A stretch of DNA of 64,000 nucleotides from Oceanithermus desulfurans (GCF_014201675.1 NZ_JACHEZ010000003.1:1-64000); one strand, 5' to 3'; positions 49,795 through 61,071 are shown, counted from the first letter of the stretch. Translations and numbers: made by a program. The notes: generated by a model from the letters alone, not told the origin.

Positions 49795-49819
49795 GTCCGC
49801 GCCCGCCGGAGCGGCCGAC

Positions 49820-49848
49820 TTGATATCGTACCACTCATGTTTTATAAT
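49820..49848 (+). promoter_or_regulatory. Near-consensus promoter of the SPW-repeat gene
   Basis: TTGATA (49820-49825) and TATAAT (49843-49848) with an ideal 17-bp spacer; leader carries GAAGGAGGTGAG before ATG 49873. It is the closest to consensus in the window. Confidence 0.8.
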
Positions 49849-49872
49849 GCTCGCGGAAGGAGGTGAGCTTAC

Positions 49873-50205
49873 ATGAAACGCTGGCAGGACTGGGTCAACC
49901 TGGTGCTGGGTCTCTGGCTGGTCGTTTCGCCCTGGATTCTCGCCTTCTCGCAGAACACCGCCGCGCTCTGGAACGCGCTGATCGTGGGCGCGATCTTCGT
50001 CGTGCTCTCGCTGCTGGCCCTCGCCGACGCCAAGCCCTGGGAAGAGTGGTCCGAGCTCGTCGTCGCGCTCTGGCTTCTCGTCTCACCCTGGGTGCTCGGC
50101 TACAGCGCTCTGAGCGCCGCGATGTGGAACGCCGTCATCGTCGCCGTCATCGTGGGCGTCCTGGCCTACACGGCCGCCAGCCAGCAACCCACCCAGACCA
50201 CCTGA
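49873..50205 (+). CDS. SPW-repeat membrane protein
   Basis: A 110-residue protein with four hydrophobic helices arranged as two copies of the SPW repeat: VSPWILAFS near residue 18 and VSPWVLGYS near residue 70, each after a W-x-x-W/N lead ([13 protein letters not shown] and [13 protein letters not shown]). The family is found in many bacteria but its role is unknown. The strong promoter and ribosome site suggest high expression. Confidence 0.85.
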   Translation: MKRWQDWVNLVLGLWLVVSPWILAFSQNTAALWNALIVGAIFVVLSLLALADAKPWEEWSELVVALWLLVSPWVLGYSALSAAMWNAVIVAVIVGVLAYTAASQQPTQTT

Positions 50206-50223
50206 AGGTAAGTCACGCTCCGC

Positions 50224-50253
50224 TTGACCCCGCCCCCTTGGGCGGGGTAAATT
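50224..50253 (+). promoter_or_regulatory. pyr operon promoter
   Basis: TTGACC (50224-50229) and TAAATT (50248-50253), 18-bp spacer. The predicted start near 50260 gives a leader of about 108 nt before pyrR, close to the roughly 115 nt reported for the Thermus strain ZO5 pyr cluster. Confidence 0.6.
50227..50248 (+). terminator. Hairpin between the SPW gene and the pyr leader
   Basis: ACCCCGCCC/GGGCGGGGT (50227-50235 and 50240-50248), loop CCTT, followed by AAATTG rather than a T-run. It may end the SPW transcript weakly and overlaps the pyr promoter. Confidence 0.45.
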
Positions 50254-50267
50254 GCCTTGACCTTTAA

Positions 50268-50287
50268 GCCCGTCCCGTGAGGCGGGG
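50268..50287 (+). promoter_or_regulatory. PyrR-binding RNA hairpin
   Basis: TCCCGTGAGGC (50273-50283) matches the PyrR anti-antiterminator loop consensus UCCNGNGAGGY, flanked by CCC and GGGG that can close the stem. PyrR with UMP should bind here in the nascent RNA. Confidence 0.8.
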
Positions 50288-50299
50288 AAGGAGGAGAAC

Positions 50300-51805
<1,506 letters not shown>

Positions 51806-51809
<4 letters not shown>

Positions 51810-53107
51810 GGCTGCTCATCAGGAACGCCCGCCTCGTCGACGGTACCGGCGAACTCGGCACCGCCGACGTCCTCGTCGAGGAAGGCCGCATCGCCTCGCT
51901 CGCCGGGGGCGACGCCGAGCGGGTGCTCGACGCCGGCGGCCGGTTCCTCGCCCCGGCGCTCACCGACCCCCACGTCCACCTGCGCACCCCCGGTCAGGAG
52001 ACCAAGGAGGACCTCGCCACCGGCCTGGCCGCCGCCGCCCGCGGCGGCTACGGCGCGGTCGTGGCCATGCCCAATACCGATCCGGTGGTGCAGGAGCCGG
52101 AGCAGGTGCGGGCGCTGCTGGACGAAGCCCGCACGCTTTCCAGCGCCAGGTTGCTCGTGGCCGCGGCGCTTACCGAGAACCAGGAGGGCCGCCGGCTTAC
52201 CCCGGCGGCGCTGCTGGCCCGCGCGGGGGCGGCGCTGCTCACCGACGACGGCCGCACCAACGAAGACGCCGGCGTGCTCGCCCGCGGCCTGGTCTACGCC
52301 GCCGCCGCGGGCCTGGCCGTGGCCGTGCACGCCGAGGACGCCGGGCTGCGCGCGGGCGGGGTGATGAACGACGGCCCCCTGGCCGCTGAGCTGGGCCTCT
52401 CCGGCAACCCCCCCGAGGCCGAGGCCGCCCGCATCGCCCGCGACCTCGAGGTGCTGCGCTACGCGGTGCGCAAGGCCGCGGCGCTGGGCCACGCCCCGCG
52501 GCTGTACGTGCAGCACGTCTCCACCGCCCGCGGCGCGGCGCTGATCGCGGCGGCGCGAGCCGAGGGGCTGCCGGTGACGGGCGAGGTCACGCCCCACCAC
52601 CTGACGCTCACCGAGGAGGTCTGGCGCGGCTTCGACGCCCGCTTCAAGGTGGCCCCGCCGCTGCGCGCCGCGAGCGACGTGGAGGCGCTGATCGGGGCGC
52701 TGGAGCGGGGCGAGCTCTCGGCGATCGGCACCGATCACGCCCCCCACACCGCCGCCGAGAAGGAGCGCGACCTGGAAAACGCGCCCTTCGGCATGCCCAG
52801 CCTGGAGGTGGCCTTTCCCCTGCTCTACACCGAGCTGGTGGAGAAGCGGGGTCTACCGCTGGCCGTACTCATCGAGTGCATGACCAGCGGACCGCGCGCG
52901 GCGCTGGGGCTCGCCCCCGCGCGCCTCGCGGAAGGCGCCCCCGCCGACCTGATGCTCTTCGACCCCGCGGCCCAGCGTACCGTGGACCCCGCGCGGTTCG
53001 TTTCCAAGGCCCGCTACAGCCCCTGGGCGGGCCGCGAGCTCGTCGGCTGGCCGCGGCTCACGCTGGTGGCGGGAAGGGAGGTCTGGCGTGACGCAGCCCT
53101 CGCTTGA
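51806..53107 (+). CDS. pyrC: Dihydroorotase
   Basis: A 433-residue type I dihydroorotase. Metal ligands are in [16 protein letters not shown] (HxH), [16 protein letters not shown] and [11 protein letters not shown] 51806 overlaps the pyrB stop; the frame is open far upstream only because of GC bias. The last 20 bases overlap the pyrK start. Confidence 0.95.
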
Positions 53108-53879
53108 GCTCGCTCCCGAGCGCCCGCGCTGGGACGACCACGCGGTCACCCTCGTCGCCAGCGAGCCGCTGGGACCGCACCGGCGGCTGGTGCTCGCGAT
53201 GCCTTCGCTCGGGGCGCGCTTCCGGCCGGGGCAGTTCTTGAACCTGAGCGTGCCCGGCCACCTGCTGCGGCGGCCGCTTGCGCCCTCGCGCCACGAGGGC
53301 GCCGAGGTCGAGCTGATCGTCACCCCTTTTGGGCCGGGAACCCGCGACCTGGTGGCGCTTCCGGCGGGAACGCGGCTGCAGGCGCTCGCGCCGCTCGGGA
53401 ACTCCTTCCCGTTGCCCGCGGGCGCGGCCGCGCTGGTGAGCGCCGGCGCGGGGGCGGCGCCGCTGGCGCGGCTCGCCGAAGAGCTGCTCCGCGCGGGCCG
53501 GCGCGTGCACGTCTTCCACGGCGCTCCTTCGGCGGAGGACCGCACCCTGGTCCGGGCGGTCTACGAGCGGCTGGGGCTCGAGGTGCAGTACTTCAGCGAG
53601 GACGGCTCGCTGGGTCGGCGGGGCTACCCCACCGAGGGTCTCGCGGAGCTGCTCGCCGGCGGCGCCGAGGTGACCGTCTACAGCGTGGGGCCCATCGCGC
53701 TGATGCGGGCGGCGGCGCGGCTGGCGATCGCTCACGGCCGGCCCGGCTTTGTGAGCCTCGACGTGCACATGGCCTGCGGCGTGGGCGCCTGCCTCTCCTG
53801 CGCGGTGGCGACGACCGCAGGGCAGAAGCACGCCTGCGCCGACGGCCCCGTCTTCGAGGTGCGGGAGGTGGTCTGGTGA
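53088..53879 (+). CDS. pyrK: Dihydroorotate dehydrogenase electron transfer subunit
   Basis: A 263-residue FAD/[2Fe-2S] protein linking class 1B dihydroorotate dehydrogenase to NAD. A ferredoxin-reductase-like domain ([12 protein letters not shown], then a nucleotide-binding region) is followed by the cluster motif [11 protein letters not shown] and a further Cys in [13 protein letters not shown] start overlaps pyrC by 20 bases and its stop overlaps pyrD (GTGA). Confidence 0.92.
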   Translation: MTQPSLELAPERPRWDDHAVTLVASEPLGPHRRLVLAMPSLGARFRPGQFLNLSVPGHLLRRPLAPSRHEGAEVELIVTPFGPGTRDLVALPAGTRLQALAPLGNSFPLPAGAAALVSAGAGAAPLARLAEELLRAGRRVHVFHGAPSAEDRTLVRAVYERLGLEVQYFSEDGSLGRRGYPTEGLAELLAGGAEVTVYSVGPIALMRAAARLAIAHGRPGFVSLDVHMACGVGACLSCAVATTAGQKHACADGPVFEVREVVW

Positions 53880-54781
53880 ACCGGCTCGAGGTCGAGTTCC
53901 TGGGGGTGCGCTTCCCCAACCCGGTGGTCACCGCGAGCGGCACCTTCAACTTCGGCCGCGAGTACGCCCACCTCTACCCGCTCGGCCGGCTGGGCGCGGT
54001 CACCACCAAGGGCACCTCGCCGCGGCCCATCGCCGGCGCGCCCACCCCCCGCATCACCGAGACGCCGATGGGGATGCTCAACGCCATCGGGCTGGAAAAC
54101 AAGGGCGTGGACGCCTACGTAGCCGACGAGCTGCCCTGGCTCAAGGCGCAGGGGGCGCGCGTCATCGTCAACGTCTTCGGCGACGCGGCCGCCGACTTCG
54201 CCCACGTCGCGCGCAAGGTGAGCCCCTTCGCCGACCTGATCGAGGTCAACCTCTCCTGCCCCAACGTCCACGGCGGCCGCCTCCCCTTCGCCCACGACCC
54301 CGCGGCTGCGGCCGAGGTGGTGCGGCGGGTTAAGGACGCCACCGACCGCCCGGTGATCGCCAAGCTGAGCCCGGGCGCCCCGCTGCTGCCGGTGGCCGAG
54401 GCGCTGGAAGCGGCGGGGGTGGACGGCTTCAGCCTGATCAACACCCTGCTGGGGATGCGCATGGACCTGGAGCGCAAGCGTCCGGTGCTGGGCAACCGCC
54501 AGGGCGGCCTCAGCGGCCCCGCCGTCCGGCCGGTGGCCGTGCGGCTGGTCTACGAGCTCTACCGCCACACCGACCGCCCCATCCTCGGCATGGGCGGCAT
54601 CGCCAGCGCCGAGGACGCGCTCGAGTTCGCCCTCGCGGGCGCGCGCCTGGTGGCCGTGGGTACCGCGACCTTCGCCGACCCTTACGCGCCCGTCAAGGTG
54701 ATCGAGGGTCTGGAGCGCCTCCTCGAAGCCCGCGGGGAGCGCTGGAGCGACTGGGTGGGCGCCGCGCATACCCCCGACTGA
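53876..54781 (+). CDS. pyrD: Dihydroorotate dehydrogenase, class 1B catalytic subunit
   Basis: A 301-residue FMN enzyme oxidising dihydroorotate to orotate. The class 1 active-site Cys is in EVNLSCPNVHGG, with NAIGLENKGV and the FMN phosphate site GMGGIASAEDALEF. GTG start overlaps pyrK. It is the last gene of the operon; pyrF and pyrE are not in the window. Confidence 0.95.
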   Translation: MNRLEVEFLGVRFPNPVVTASGTFNFGREYAHLYPLGRLGAVTTKGTSPRPIAGAPTPRITETPMGMLNAIGLENKGVDAYVADELPWLKAQGARVIVNVFGDAAADFAHVARKVSPFADLIEVNLSCPNVHGGRLPFAHDPAAAAEVVRRVKDATDRPVIAKLSPGAPLLPVAEALEAAGVDGFSLINTLLGMRMDLERKRPVLGNRQGGLSGPAVRPVAVRLVYELYRHTDRPILGMGGIASAEDALEFALAGARLVAVGTATFADPYAPVKVIEGLERLLEARGERWSDWVGAAHTPD

Positions 54782-54807
54782 GGGTGGTCGTCGATACCCC
54801 TGGGGCG

Positions 54808-54813
54808 TATGAT
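54808..54813 (+). promoter_or_regulatory. -10 box of the lipoprotein gene (leaderless type)
   Basis: TATGAT ends 6 nt before ATG 54820. Confidence 0.6.
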
Positions 54814-54819
54814 GGGGCC

Positions 54820-55353
54820 ATGAAGACCCTCCTGCGCACTTCCGCACTGCTGCTGGCGCTGGCTGCGGCCCTCGCCGCCTGCTCCCAGGCCCCGCTAACC
54901 GTCCCCCTGGATGACTTCAGCATCCAGGTGGACGCGGTCGGGAACACCGCCGGCCAGGTCGTCTACCCCAAGGACGCCGCGCAGTTCTCCAGACCGGTGG
55001 TCAACGTGAAGACCATCCAGCTGAAAGGCCAGGTCACCGCGAGCTACACCGCGGTGCAGGCGCCGCTGACCATGACCTTCTACGCGCGCACCAGCGATCC
55101 CAATAACGCCGGCTGTACCGACGCGGGGCTTGCCTGGATCTGCGACGCCTCCGGCGAAACCGCGATCAGCGCGAGCTACACCTTCGCCGACGGCGAGACC
55201 CAGAGCATTACCTTGGGCGACCCCAACCCCGACGTGCTCGCCGACGGCATCAACCAGGGTCATATCTGGATCGGAGCCGAGGTGACTTCGGGTGCGGCTA
55301 CGGGGGTCACCTTCGACTTCACCCAGATGGTCGCCCAGGTCACCGTCTTCTGA
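54820..55353 (+). CDS. Small beta-rich lipoprotein of unknown function
   Basis: A 177-residue exported lipoprotein, lipobox LAACS at about residue 20 (cleavage before Cys). The mature part has VPLDDFSIQVDA and two cysteines (in NAGCTD and WICDA) that could form a disulfide; a DsbA-like protein is encoded next to it, convergently. ATG 54820 is chosen for its spacing from TATGAT; ATG at 54784 would add twelve residues before the signal. I do not recognise the family. Confidence 0.75.
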   Translation: MKTLLRTSALLLALAAALAACSQAPLTVPLDDFSIQVDAVGNTAGQVVYPKDAAQFSRPVVNVKTIQLKGQVTASYTAVQAPLTMTFYARTSDPNNAGCTDAGLAWICDASGETAISASYTFADGETQSITLGDPNPDVLADGINQGHIWIGAEVTSGAATGVTFDFTQMVAQVTVF

Positions 55354-55369
55354 CCCTTCCGCCAACGAA

Positions 55370-55403
55370 GAACACCCCCGCCGGATTCCCGGCGGGGGTG
55401 TTC
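55370..55403. terminator. Bidirectional terminator between lipoprotein and DsbA-like genes
   Basis: A perfect 15-bp stem GAACACCCCCGCCGG/CCGGCGGGGGTGTTC (55370-55384 and 55389-55403), loop ATTC, between convergent genes. Confidence 0.9.
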
Positions 55404-55421
55404 GTACACGGGCCGTGCAGC

Positions 55422-56066
55422 TCAGTTGCCGGCCAGCGCCTCGTCGAGGATCTTCTTCCACTCGTCGTAGGGGCGGAAGCCCTCGATGAACTTGCCGTTG
55501 ACGAAGAAGGAGGGGGTCCCCCCGAGACCGAGCTTGCGGGTCAGCTCCTGGTCGGCGAGCACCAGCGGCCGCTTCTCGTGGCTGCTCAGGCAGGCGTCGA
55601 AGCGTGCGGTGTCCAGGCCCAGCTGGCGGGCGTAGTCGGAGAAGTACGCCGGCAGCTCGCTCGTGGGCACCCGTCCCCACTGCCCGGTGGCGCGGAAAAG
55701 GAGCTGGTGGTAGTCGAAGTAACGGTCCTGGTCGGCGGCGCAGGCGGCCGCCTCGCCGGCGAGGATGACGTTGTCCTGGCCCGCGAAGGGAAAGTCGCGG
55801 AAGATGTAGCGCACCTTGCCGGTCTCCACGTAGTCCGCGAAGATGAGGGGCAGGCTCTTTTCGGAGTGGTCCTTGCAGTGGGGGCAGAGGTAGTTGGAGA
55901 ACTCCACGACGGTGACCGGGGCGTCGGGGCTGCCGTAAACGAAGTGGGCTCCGGCGGCGGGGTCGGCGTCGGCGCTCGCCTGCTTCGGCGCGCTGCTCAG
56001 GTACCATAGGCCGCCGCCGAGCAGCACGGCGATACCCAGGACCATAAGAAAGATGGCTCGTTGCAT
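55422..56066 (-). CDS. DsbA-family thioredoxin-like protein, membrane-anchored
   Basis: A 214-residue periplasm-facing oxidoreductase with an N-terminal membrane helix (about 4-24), the active site CPHC (Cys61, Cys64), an inserted helical domain and the cis-Pro loop GGTPSFFVNG. It belongs to the DsbA/BdbD-like group that forms disulfides or handles sulfur thiols outside the cell membrane. ATG 56066 follows TATACT by 6 nt on the minus strand. No DsbB/VKOR partner is in the window. Confidence 0.9.
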   Translation of the reverse strand: MQRAIFLMVLGIAVLLGGGLWYLSSAPKQASADADPAAGAHFVYGSPDAPVTVVEFSNYLCPHCKDHSEKSLPLIFADYVETGKVRYIFRDFPFAGQDNVILAGEAAACAADQDRYFDYHQLLFRATGQWGRVPTSELPAYFSDYARQLGLDTARFDACLSSHEKRPLVLADQELTRKLGLGGTPSFFVNGKFIEGFRPYDEWKKILDEALAGN

Positions 56067-56072
56067 GTGAGC

Positions 56073-56078
56073 AGTATA
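56073..56078 (-). promoter_or_regulatory. -10 box of the DsbA-like gene (leaderless type)
   Basis: Minus-strand TATACT ends 6 nt before the ATG at 56066. Confidence 0.65.
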
Positions 56079-56134
56079 CGCATCCCAGATGAAAAAAGGA
56101 CGCAAAGCCGCGGCCCCCTCCCGCCCGGGTGGAT

Positions 56135-56140
56135 TAGGGT
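56135..56140 (+). promoter_or_regulatory. -10 box of ackA (leaderless type)
   Basis: TAGGGT ends 6 nt before ATG 56147. Confidence 0.55.
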
Positions 56141-56146
56141 GAGGAC

Positions 56147-57301
56147 ATGAACGTCCTGGTACTCAACGCCGGATCGTCGAGCCTGAAGTTCTCGCTGACG
56201 GACACCCGCGCCCAGCGCCACCGGCTGCGGGGTCTGGTCGAACGCATCGGGCTTGAGCAGGCGCGGCTGACCCTCGAAGGCCGCACCGAGGCGGTGGCCG
56301 CCGCCGACCACGCCGCGGCCCTGCAGGCGGTGCTGCGCCGCCTCGACCTCGACCTGGTCGAGGCCGTCGGCCACCGGGTCGTGCACGGGGGCGACTTCAC
56401 CGCCTCGAGCCGGATCACCGCCGAGGTGCTCGAGCGCCTCGAGGCCTTCGTCCCGCTGGCGCCCCTGCACAACCCCGCCAACCTGGCCGGCATCCGCGCC
56501 GCTTTGACGGCGCTGCCGCATCTTCCCCAGGTGGCCGTCTTCGACACCGCCTTCCACCAGACCCTGCCCGAGCGGGCCTGGCGCTACGCGCTCCCGCGCC
56601 GGCTGGCCGACGAGCGGCGGTACCGCCGCTACGGATTTCACGGCACCTCGCACCGCTACGTCTCCGGCAAGCTGGCCCGGGCGCTGGGGCGGCCGCTCGA
56701 GGAGCTGCGCCTCGTCGTGCTGCACCTGGGCAACGGGGCCTCGGCCACCGCGGTGCGCTACGGGCGCAGCGTCGATACCAGCATGGGCTTCACCCCGATG
56801 GAGGGGCTGGTCATGGGCAGCCGCAGCGGCGACCTCGACCCCGGCCTGGTGCTCGAGCTCGTGCGCCGCCACGGGGTCGAGGCCACGGACCGCCTGCTCA
56901 ACAAGGAAAGCGGCATGCTGGGGCTGGCGGGGCATTCCGACCTGCGCGACGTCCACCGCCGGATCGCCGAAGGGGACGCCCAGGCGGCCATGGCGCTGCA
57001 GGTCTACACCTACCGGATCAAGAAGTACCTGGGCGCGTACGCCGCCGCGATGGGCGGCCTCGACGCGGTGGCCTTCACCGCGGGCGTGGGCGAGAACGAC
57101 CCGGTGGTGCGGGCGCAGGCGCTCGAGGGGCTGGAGTTCCTGGGCCTCGAGCTGGACCCCGAGGCCAACGCCCGCGGCGGCCCCCGCATCACCCGCGAAG
57201 GCAGTCGGGTCTCGGCCTGGGTGATCCCCACCGACGAGGAGCTCGCGATCGCTCTGGATACCGAACGCGTGCTCGCGGGTCAGCCGCCCAGCAGCACCTG
57301 A
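56147..57301 (+). CDS. ackA: Acetate kinase
   Basis: A 384-residue ASKHA-fold kinase making acetyl phosphate from acetate or ATP from acetyl phosphate. Signatures are VLNAGSSSLKF (3-13), the RRYGFHGTSHRYV active-site segment, LHLGNGASATAV and DTSMGFTPMEG. A phosphotransacetylase gene is not adjacent. A butyrate kinase is possible but the motifs favour acetate. Its 3' end overlaps the convergent ZIP gene by 22 bases. Confidence 0.95.
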   Translation: MNVLVLNAGSSSLKFSLTDTRAQRHRLRGLVERIGLEQARLTLEGRTEAVAAADHAAALQAVLRRLDLDLVEAVGHRVVHGGDFTASSRITAEVLERLEAFVPLAPLHNPANLAGIRAALTALPHLPQVAVFDTAFHQTLPERAWRYALPRRLADERRYRRYGFHGTSHRYVSGKLARALGRPLEELRLVVLHLGNGASATAVRYGRSVDTSMGFTPMEGLVMGSRSGDLDPGLVLELVRRHGVEATDRLLNKESGMLGLAGHSDLRDVHRRIAEGDAQAAMALQVYTYRIKKYLGAYAAAMGGLDAVAFTAGVGENDPVVRAQALEGLEFLGLELDPEANARGGPRITREGSRVSAWVIPTDEELAIALDTERVLAGQPPSST

Positions 57302-58020
57302 AACGCCACCATGGCGATGCTCGCGAGCACGATGGCGCTGGCCACCGCACCGGCGTCGGCGTCCTCGAGGGCGTCGGGGATCAGCTCGGAGAACGCCATC
57401 CAGATCATCGCGCCGGCGGCGAAGCCCAGACCCGCCGGCAGCACCGGCTTGAACCACTCCACGAAGAGGAAGGCCGGGACGGCCATGAGCGGCTGGGGCA
57501 GCGAGGAAAAGACGCTCCAGAGCGCCGCCTTCCACCAGGGCACCCCGCGCGGCACCAGGACGAGGCTGATGGCCAGACCCTCGGGGATGTTGTGCACGGC
57601 GATGGCGATCGTCACGAAGAGGCCGAAGGCGAGGCCGCCCCCGAAGGAGACGCCGACGCCCACCCCTTCGGCGAAGGAGTGGAGGGTCATGACCCCGACG
57701 ATCAGAAGCGCCTTGCGGGCGTCCAGGCCGTTCAGGTGGCCGATGCCGACGTCCTCGTACCGCTCCAGGAAGCGGTGGCTCCAGACGATGAAGACGAGGC
57801 CCACCAGCGCGCCGATCAAGGTACGCGCCAGGCTGTAGCCGACGCCCTCGTAGATCAGCCCGAAGCTGGCCGCGAGCATGAGGCCCGCGGCGATGGCGTT
57901 GCCGATGCCGAGCCACGTACGCGGAAAACTACGTGCGAAGGCAAAGGGGAGCGCCCCCAACCCGGTCGCGATCGCGGTGATGAGGGCGTAGTTGAAGACG
58001 GCAAAGGCCTGGCTCTCCAT
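57280..58020 (-). CDS. ZIP-family metal transporter
   Basis: A 246-residue ZIP (ZupT-like) importer of Zn, Fe, Mn or similar divalent cations, with eight hydrophobic helices. The metal-path motifs are HSFAEGVGVG and HNIPEGLAIS in helices 4 and 5, and the histidine-free loop between helices 3 and 4 is short. It follows an HxlR-type regulator gene by 47 bp, and the gap contains a perfect palindrome overlapping the likely transcription start, so regulation by that protein is probable. Specificity cannot be read from sequence. Confidence 0.92.
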   Translation of the reverse strand: MESQAFAVFNYALITAIATGLGALPFAFARSFPRTWLGIGNAIAAGLMLAASFGLIYEGVGYSLARTLIGALVGLVFIVWSHRFLERYEDVGIGHLNGLDARKALLIVGVMTLHSFAEGVGVGVSFGGGLAFGLFVTIAIAVHNIPEGLAISLVLVPRGVPWWKAALWSVFSSLPQPLMAVPAFLFVEWFKPVLPAGLGFAAGAMIWMAFSELIPDALEDADAGAVASAIVLASIAMVAFQVLLGG

Positions 58021-58035
58021 AGGCGCGTTTCTTAC

Positions 58036-58061
58036 TGCAAGTAGTTACTACTTGCAACCTA
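58036..58061 (-). promoter_or_regulatory. 21-bp perfect palindrome and -10 box upstream of the ZIP gene
   Basis: TGCAAGTAGT, T, ACTACTTGCA (58036-58056) is a perfect inverted repeat. On the minus strand TAGGTT (58056-58061) adjoins it, placing the predicted transcription start inside the palindrome, the classic place for a repressor. Confidence 0.75.
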
Positions 58062-58067
58062 CGGAGG

Positions 58068-58355
58068 CTAACCGATCTTCTTCGCCAGTTTGTACAGGGT
58101 GTCGAGCAGCTCCTTGCCCAGCGGGGTCAGGGTGTACTCGACGCGCGGGGGCACCTCCGGGTACGCCTTGCGCTCAATCAGGCCAAGTTCGGCCAGTTCC
58201 TTGAGTCGCTCGGAAAGGGTGCGGGGGCTCACTTTGGTGGCGCGCTCCAAATTGGTGAAGCGAGTGGGGCCCTGCGAAACCGCGTTGATGATGTCCCATC
58301 CCGCCTCGTGCGCGATCGCCTTCAGCACTAGTTTGAATTTTCTATAGTCTTCCAT
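58068..58355 (-). CDS. HxlR-family transcriptional regulator
   Basis: A 95-residue winged-helix regulator: FTNLERATKVSPRTLSERLKEL is the DNA-recognition helix region and VEYTLTPLGKELLD the wing, as in HxlR/HypR proteins. Redox-sensing family members use a conserved N-terminal Cys, but this protein has none, so a small ligand or metal is more likely as the signal. It lies directly upstream of the ZIP gene on the same strand. TAAACT is 9 nt before the ATG. Confidence 0.9.
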   Translation of the reverse strand: MEDYRKFKLVLKAIAHEAGWDIINAVSQGPTRFTNLERATKVSPRTLSERLKELAELGLIERKAYPEVPPRVEYTLTPLGKELLDTLYKLAKKIG

Positions 58356-58364
58356 ACTTCCTGC

Positions 58365-58370
58365 AGTTTA
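58365..58370 (-). promoter_or_regulatory. -10 box of the HxlR regulator gene
   Basis: Minus-strand TAAACT ends 9 nt before the ATG at 58355. Confidence 0.5.
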
Positions 58371-58404
58371 GCACATTCGTGTCCGTATTAAAACCCTGTA
58401 AAAG

Positions 58405-58410
58405 TACAAT
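58405..58410 (+). promoter_or_regulatory. -10 box of the 47-aa membrane protein (leaderless type)
   Basis: TACAAT ends 6 nt before ATG 58417, in an AT-rich patch shared with the divergent HxlR promoter. Confidence 0.65.
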
Positions 58411-58416
58411 ACCACT

Positions 58417-58560
58417 ATGGACCCCAAAGAAATCAAGCCCGACTGGAAAGATTTCCTAGCCCTGGTAATCGCAACGTACCAGCTCGTACTTGTTCCCGTC
58501 TTGGTCATCGTCGCCCTGGCGGCGCTCGCGATCTGGGGCCTGGGGCTGGTGCTGCGGTAA
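58417..58560 (+). CDS. Small single-pass membrane protein (47 aa)
   Basis: A short gene below usual size limits. The product starts MDPKEIKPDWKDFLALVIAT, a charged amphipathic N-terminus, followed by one or two hydrophobic segments (about residues 14-46) and ends GLVLR. Support comes from the TACAAT box 6 nt before the ATG, the coherent membrane-protein composition and the following gene, which starts 11 bp after its stop. The role is unknown; I do not recognise it. Confidence 0.65.
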   Translation: MDPKEIKPDWKDFLALVIATYQLVLVPVLVIVALAALAIWGLGLVLR

Positions 58561-58563
58561 GCT
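58558..58563 (+). promoter_or_regulatory. -10 box of the mutase gene (leaderless type)
   Basis: TAAGCT overlaps the stop of the 47-aa gene and ends 8 nt before ATG 58572. Confidence 0.5.
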
Positions 58564-58571
58564 GAACGCAA

Positions 58572-60128
<1,557 letters not shown>

Positions 60129-60129
60129 G

Positions 60130-60636
60130 CTAGCGCCGCCGCGCCAGCGCCCGCCCCAGCAGCGCCAGCAAGGACAACGCGATCAGCCCCCACTTCAGCG
60201 GGGTGGCCACCAGCGCCACCGCCGCCAGCCAGGCGGGCTCGGCCGGGTAGGCGTAGAGGAGCAGCGCGTGCGCCAGGTTCTCCAGGTAGTCGGCGGCGGC
60301 CGCCCAGAGCGGCAGCGACCAGAGACGCCCTCCGGGCTCGAGCCGCCACAGCCACGCCCCCAGGAAGAGCGCGTAGACCACGGGGTAGAAGGTATCGGCG
60401 ACGAGGAAGAGGCCGTAGAGCCGGCGCACCTCGGCCCCGCCCGCGCGCAGCCAGGCGAAGAAGTCGGCCGGCGTCTGCAGCAGCACCACGTCCGGCGGCG
60501 GAGCCCCCGAAGCCAGCTCGATCGCCGGCACCAGAACCGCGGCGAAGACCGCCAGGAAAACGACCGTGACGGCGCCGAGCACGAAGAAGACGCCCGGCCG
60601 CGCCGCCGCCTGGATCCAGGGTAAGAAGACCCGCAT
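60130..60636 (-). CDS. Four-helix membrane protein of unknown function
   Basis: A 168-residue protein with four predicted membrane helices (about residues 15-42, 78-95, 105-125 and 132-163) and a periplasmic or cytoplasmic loop containing PPPDVVLLQTPADFF. No enzymatic motif is seen. The ATG follows TAAGCT by 5 nt on the minus strand. It lies opposite the SnoaL-like gene. Confidence 0.7.
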   Translation of the reverse strand: MRVFLPWIQAAARPGVFFVLGAVTVVFLAVFAAVLVPAIELASGAPPPDVVLLQTPADFFAWLRAGGAEVRRLYGLFLVADTFYPVVYALFLGAWLWRLEPGGRLWSLPLWAAAADYLENLAHALLLYAYPAEPAWLAAVALVATPLKWGLIALSLLALLGRALARRR

Positions 60637-60641
60637 GCCTC

Positions 60642-60658
60642 AGCTTACAAACTAGAAT
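60642..60658. promoter_or_regulatory. Divergent -10 boxes of membrane protein and SnoaL-like genes
   Basis: Minus-strand TAAGCT (60642-60647) ends 5 nt before the ATG at 60636. Plus-strand TAGAAT (60653-60658) lies 16 nt before ATG 60675, with GGAGGA between. Confidence 0.6.
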
Positions 60659-60674
60659 GGGGACGGAGGACCTC

Positions 60675-61064
60675 ATGGAAAACGCAGCCGACGCGGTATG
60701 GAAGACCCTGCACCGCCACCTGGCGGCGATCTACGCGGGCGACTGGGCCACCTACCTGGAGACGACCGCCGAGGACGTCGCCGTCTACGAGTGGTTCGTC
60801 ACCCCCCACCGCATCGACGGGCTCAGCTTTCACGAGTTCATGATGGAGCACGACTGGATGGGCGTCGGGGCCGACTGGCGCTACGACCTGCTCGACCCGC
60901 GGCTGCAGCTCTACGGCACCACCGCGGTGGCGAGCTACACCCTGCTGCTGTCGATCCACCGGGAGGGCGGGATCGAACACAAGACGATCAACGAATCGCG
61001 CGTTCTCATCGAGTTTCCGGGCGGCTGGAAGGTCGTCCACGTCCACAAGAGCCCGGCCGGCTGA
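60675..61064 (+). CDS. SnoaL/NTF2-like domain protein
   Basis: A 129-residue NTF2-fold protein, similar to DUF4440/SnoaL-like proteins: HLAAIYAGDWATYLETTAEDVAVYEW at the start and GWKVVHVHKSPAG at the end. Such folds bind small ligands or catalyse isomerisation; function here is unknown. ATG 60675 behind GGAGGA is preferred to ATG 60657, which lies in the -10 box. Confidence 0.75.
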   Translation: MENAADAVWKTLHRHLAAIYAGDWATYLETTAEDVAVYEWFVTPHRIDGLSFHEFMMEHDWMGVGADWRYDLLDPRLQLYGTTAVASYTLLLSIHREGGIEHKTINESRVLIEFPGGWKVVHVHKSPAG

Positions 61065-61071
61065 AGCCGGC
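61056..61071 (+). terminator. Short hairpin at the end of the SnoaL-like gene
   Basis: GCCGGC/GCCGGC (61056-61061 and 61066-61071), loop TGAA, overlapping the stop codon; no T-run follows. Confidence 0.35.

Noticed and set aside
50224-50262. Second TTGACC (50257-50262) as a tandem -35 box for pyr
   Set aside because: No TANNNT lies 16-18 bp downstream; the sequence there is the PyrR hairpin, so only the first TTGACC is accepted.
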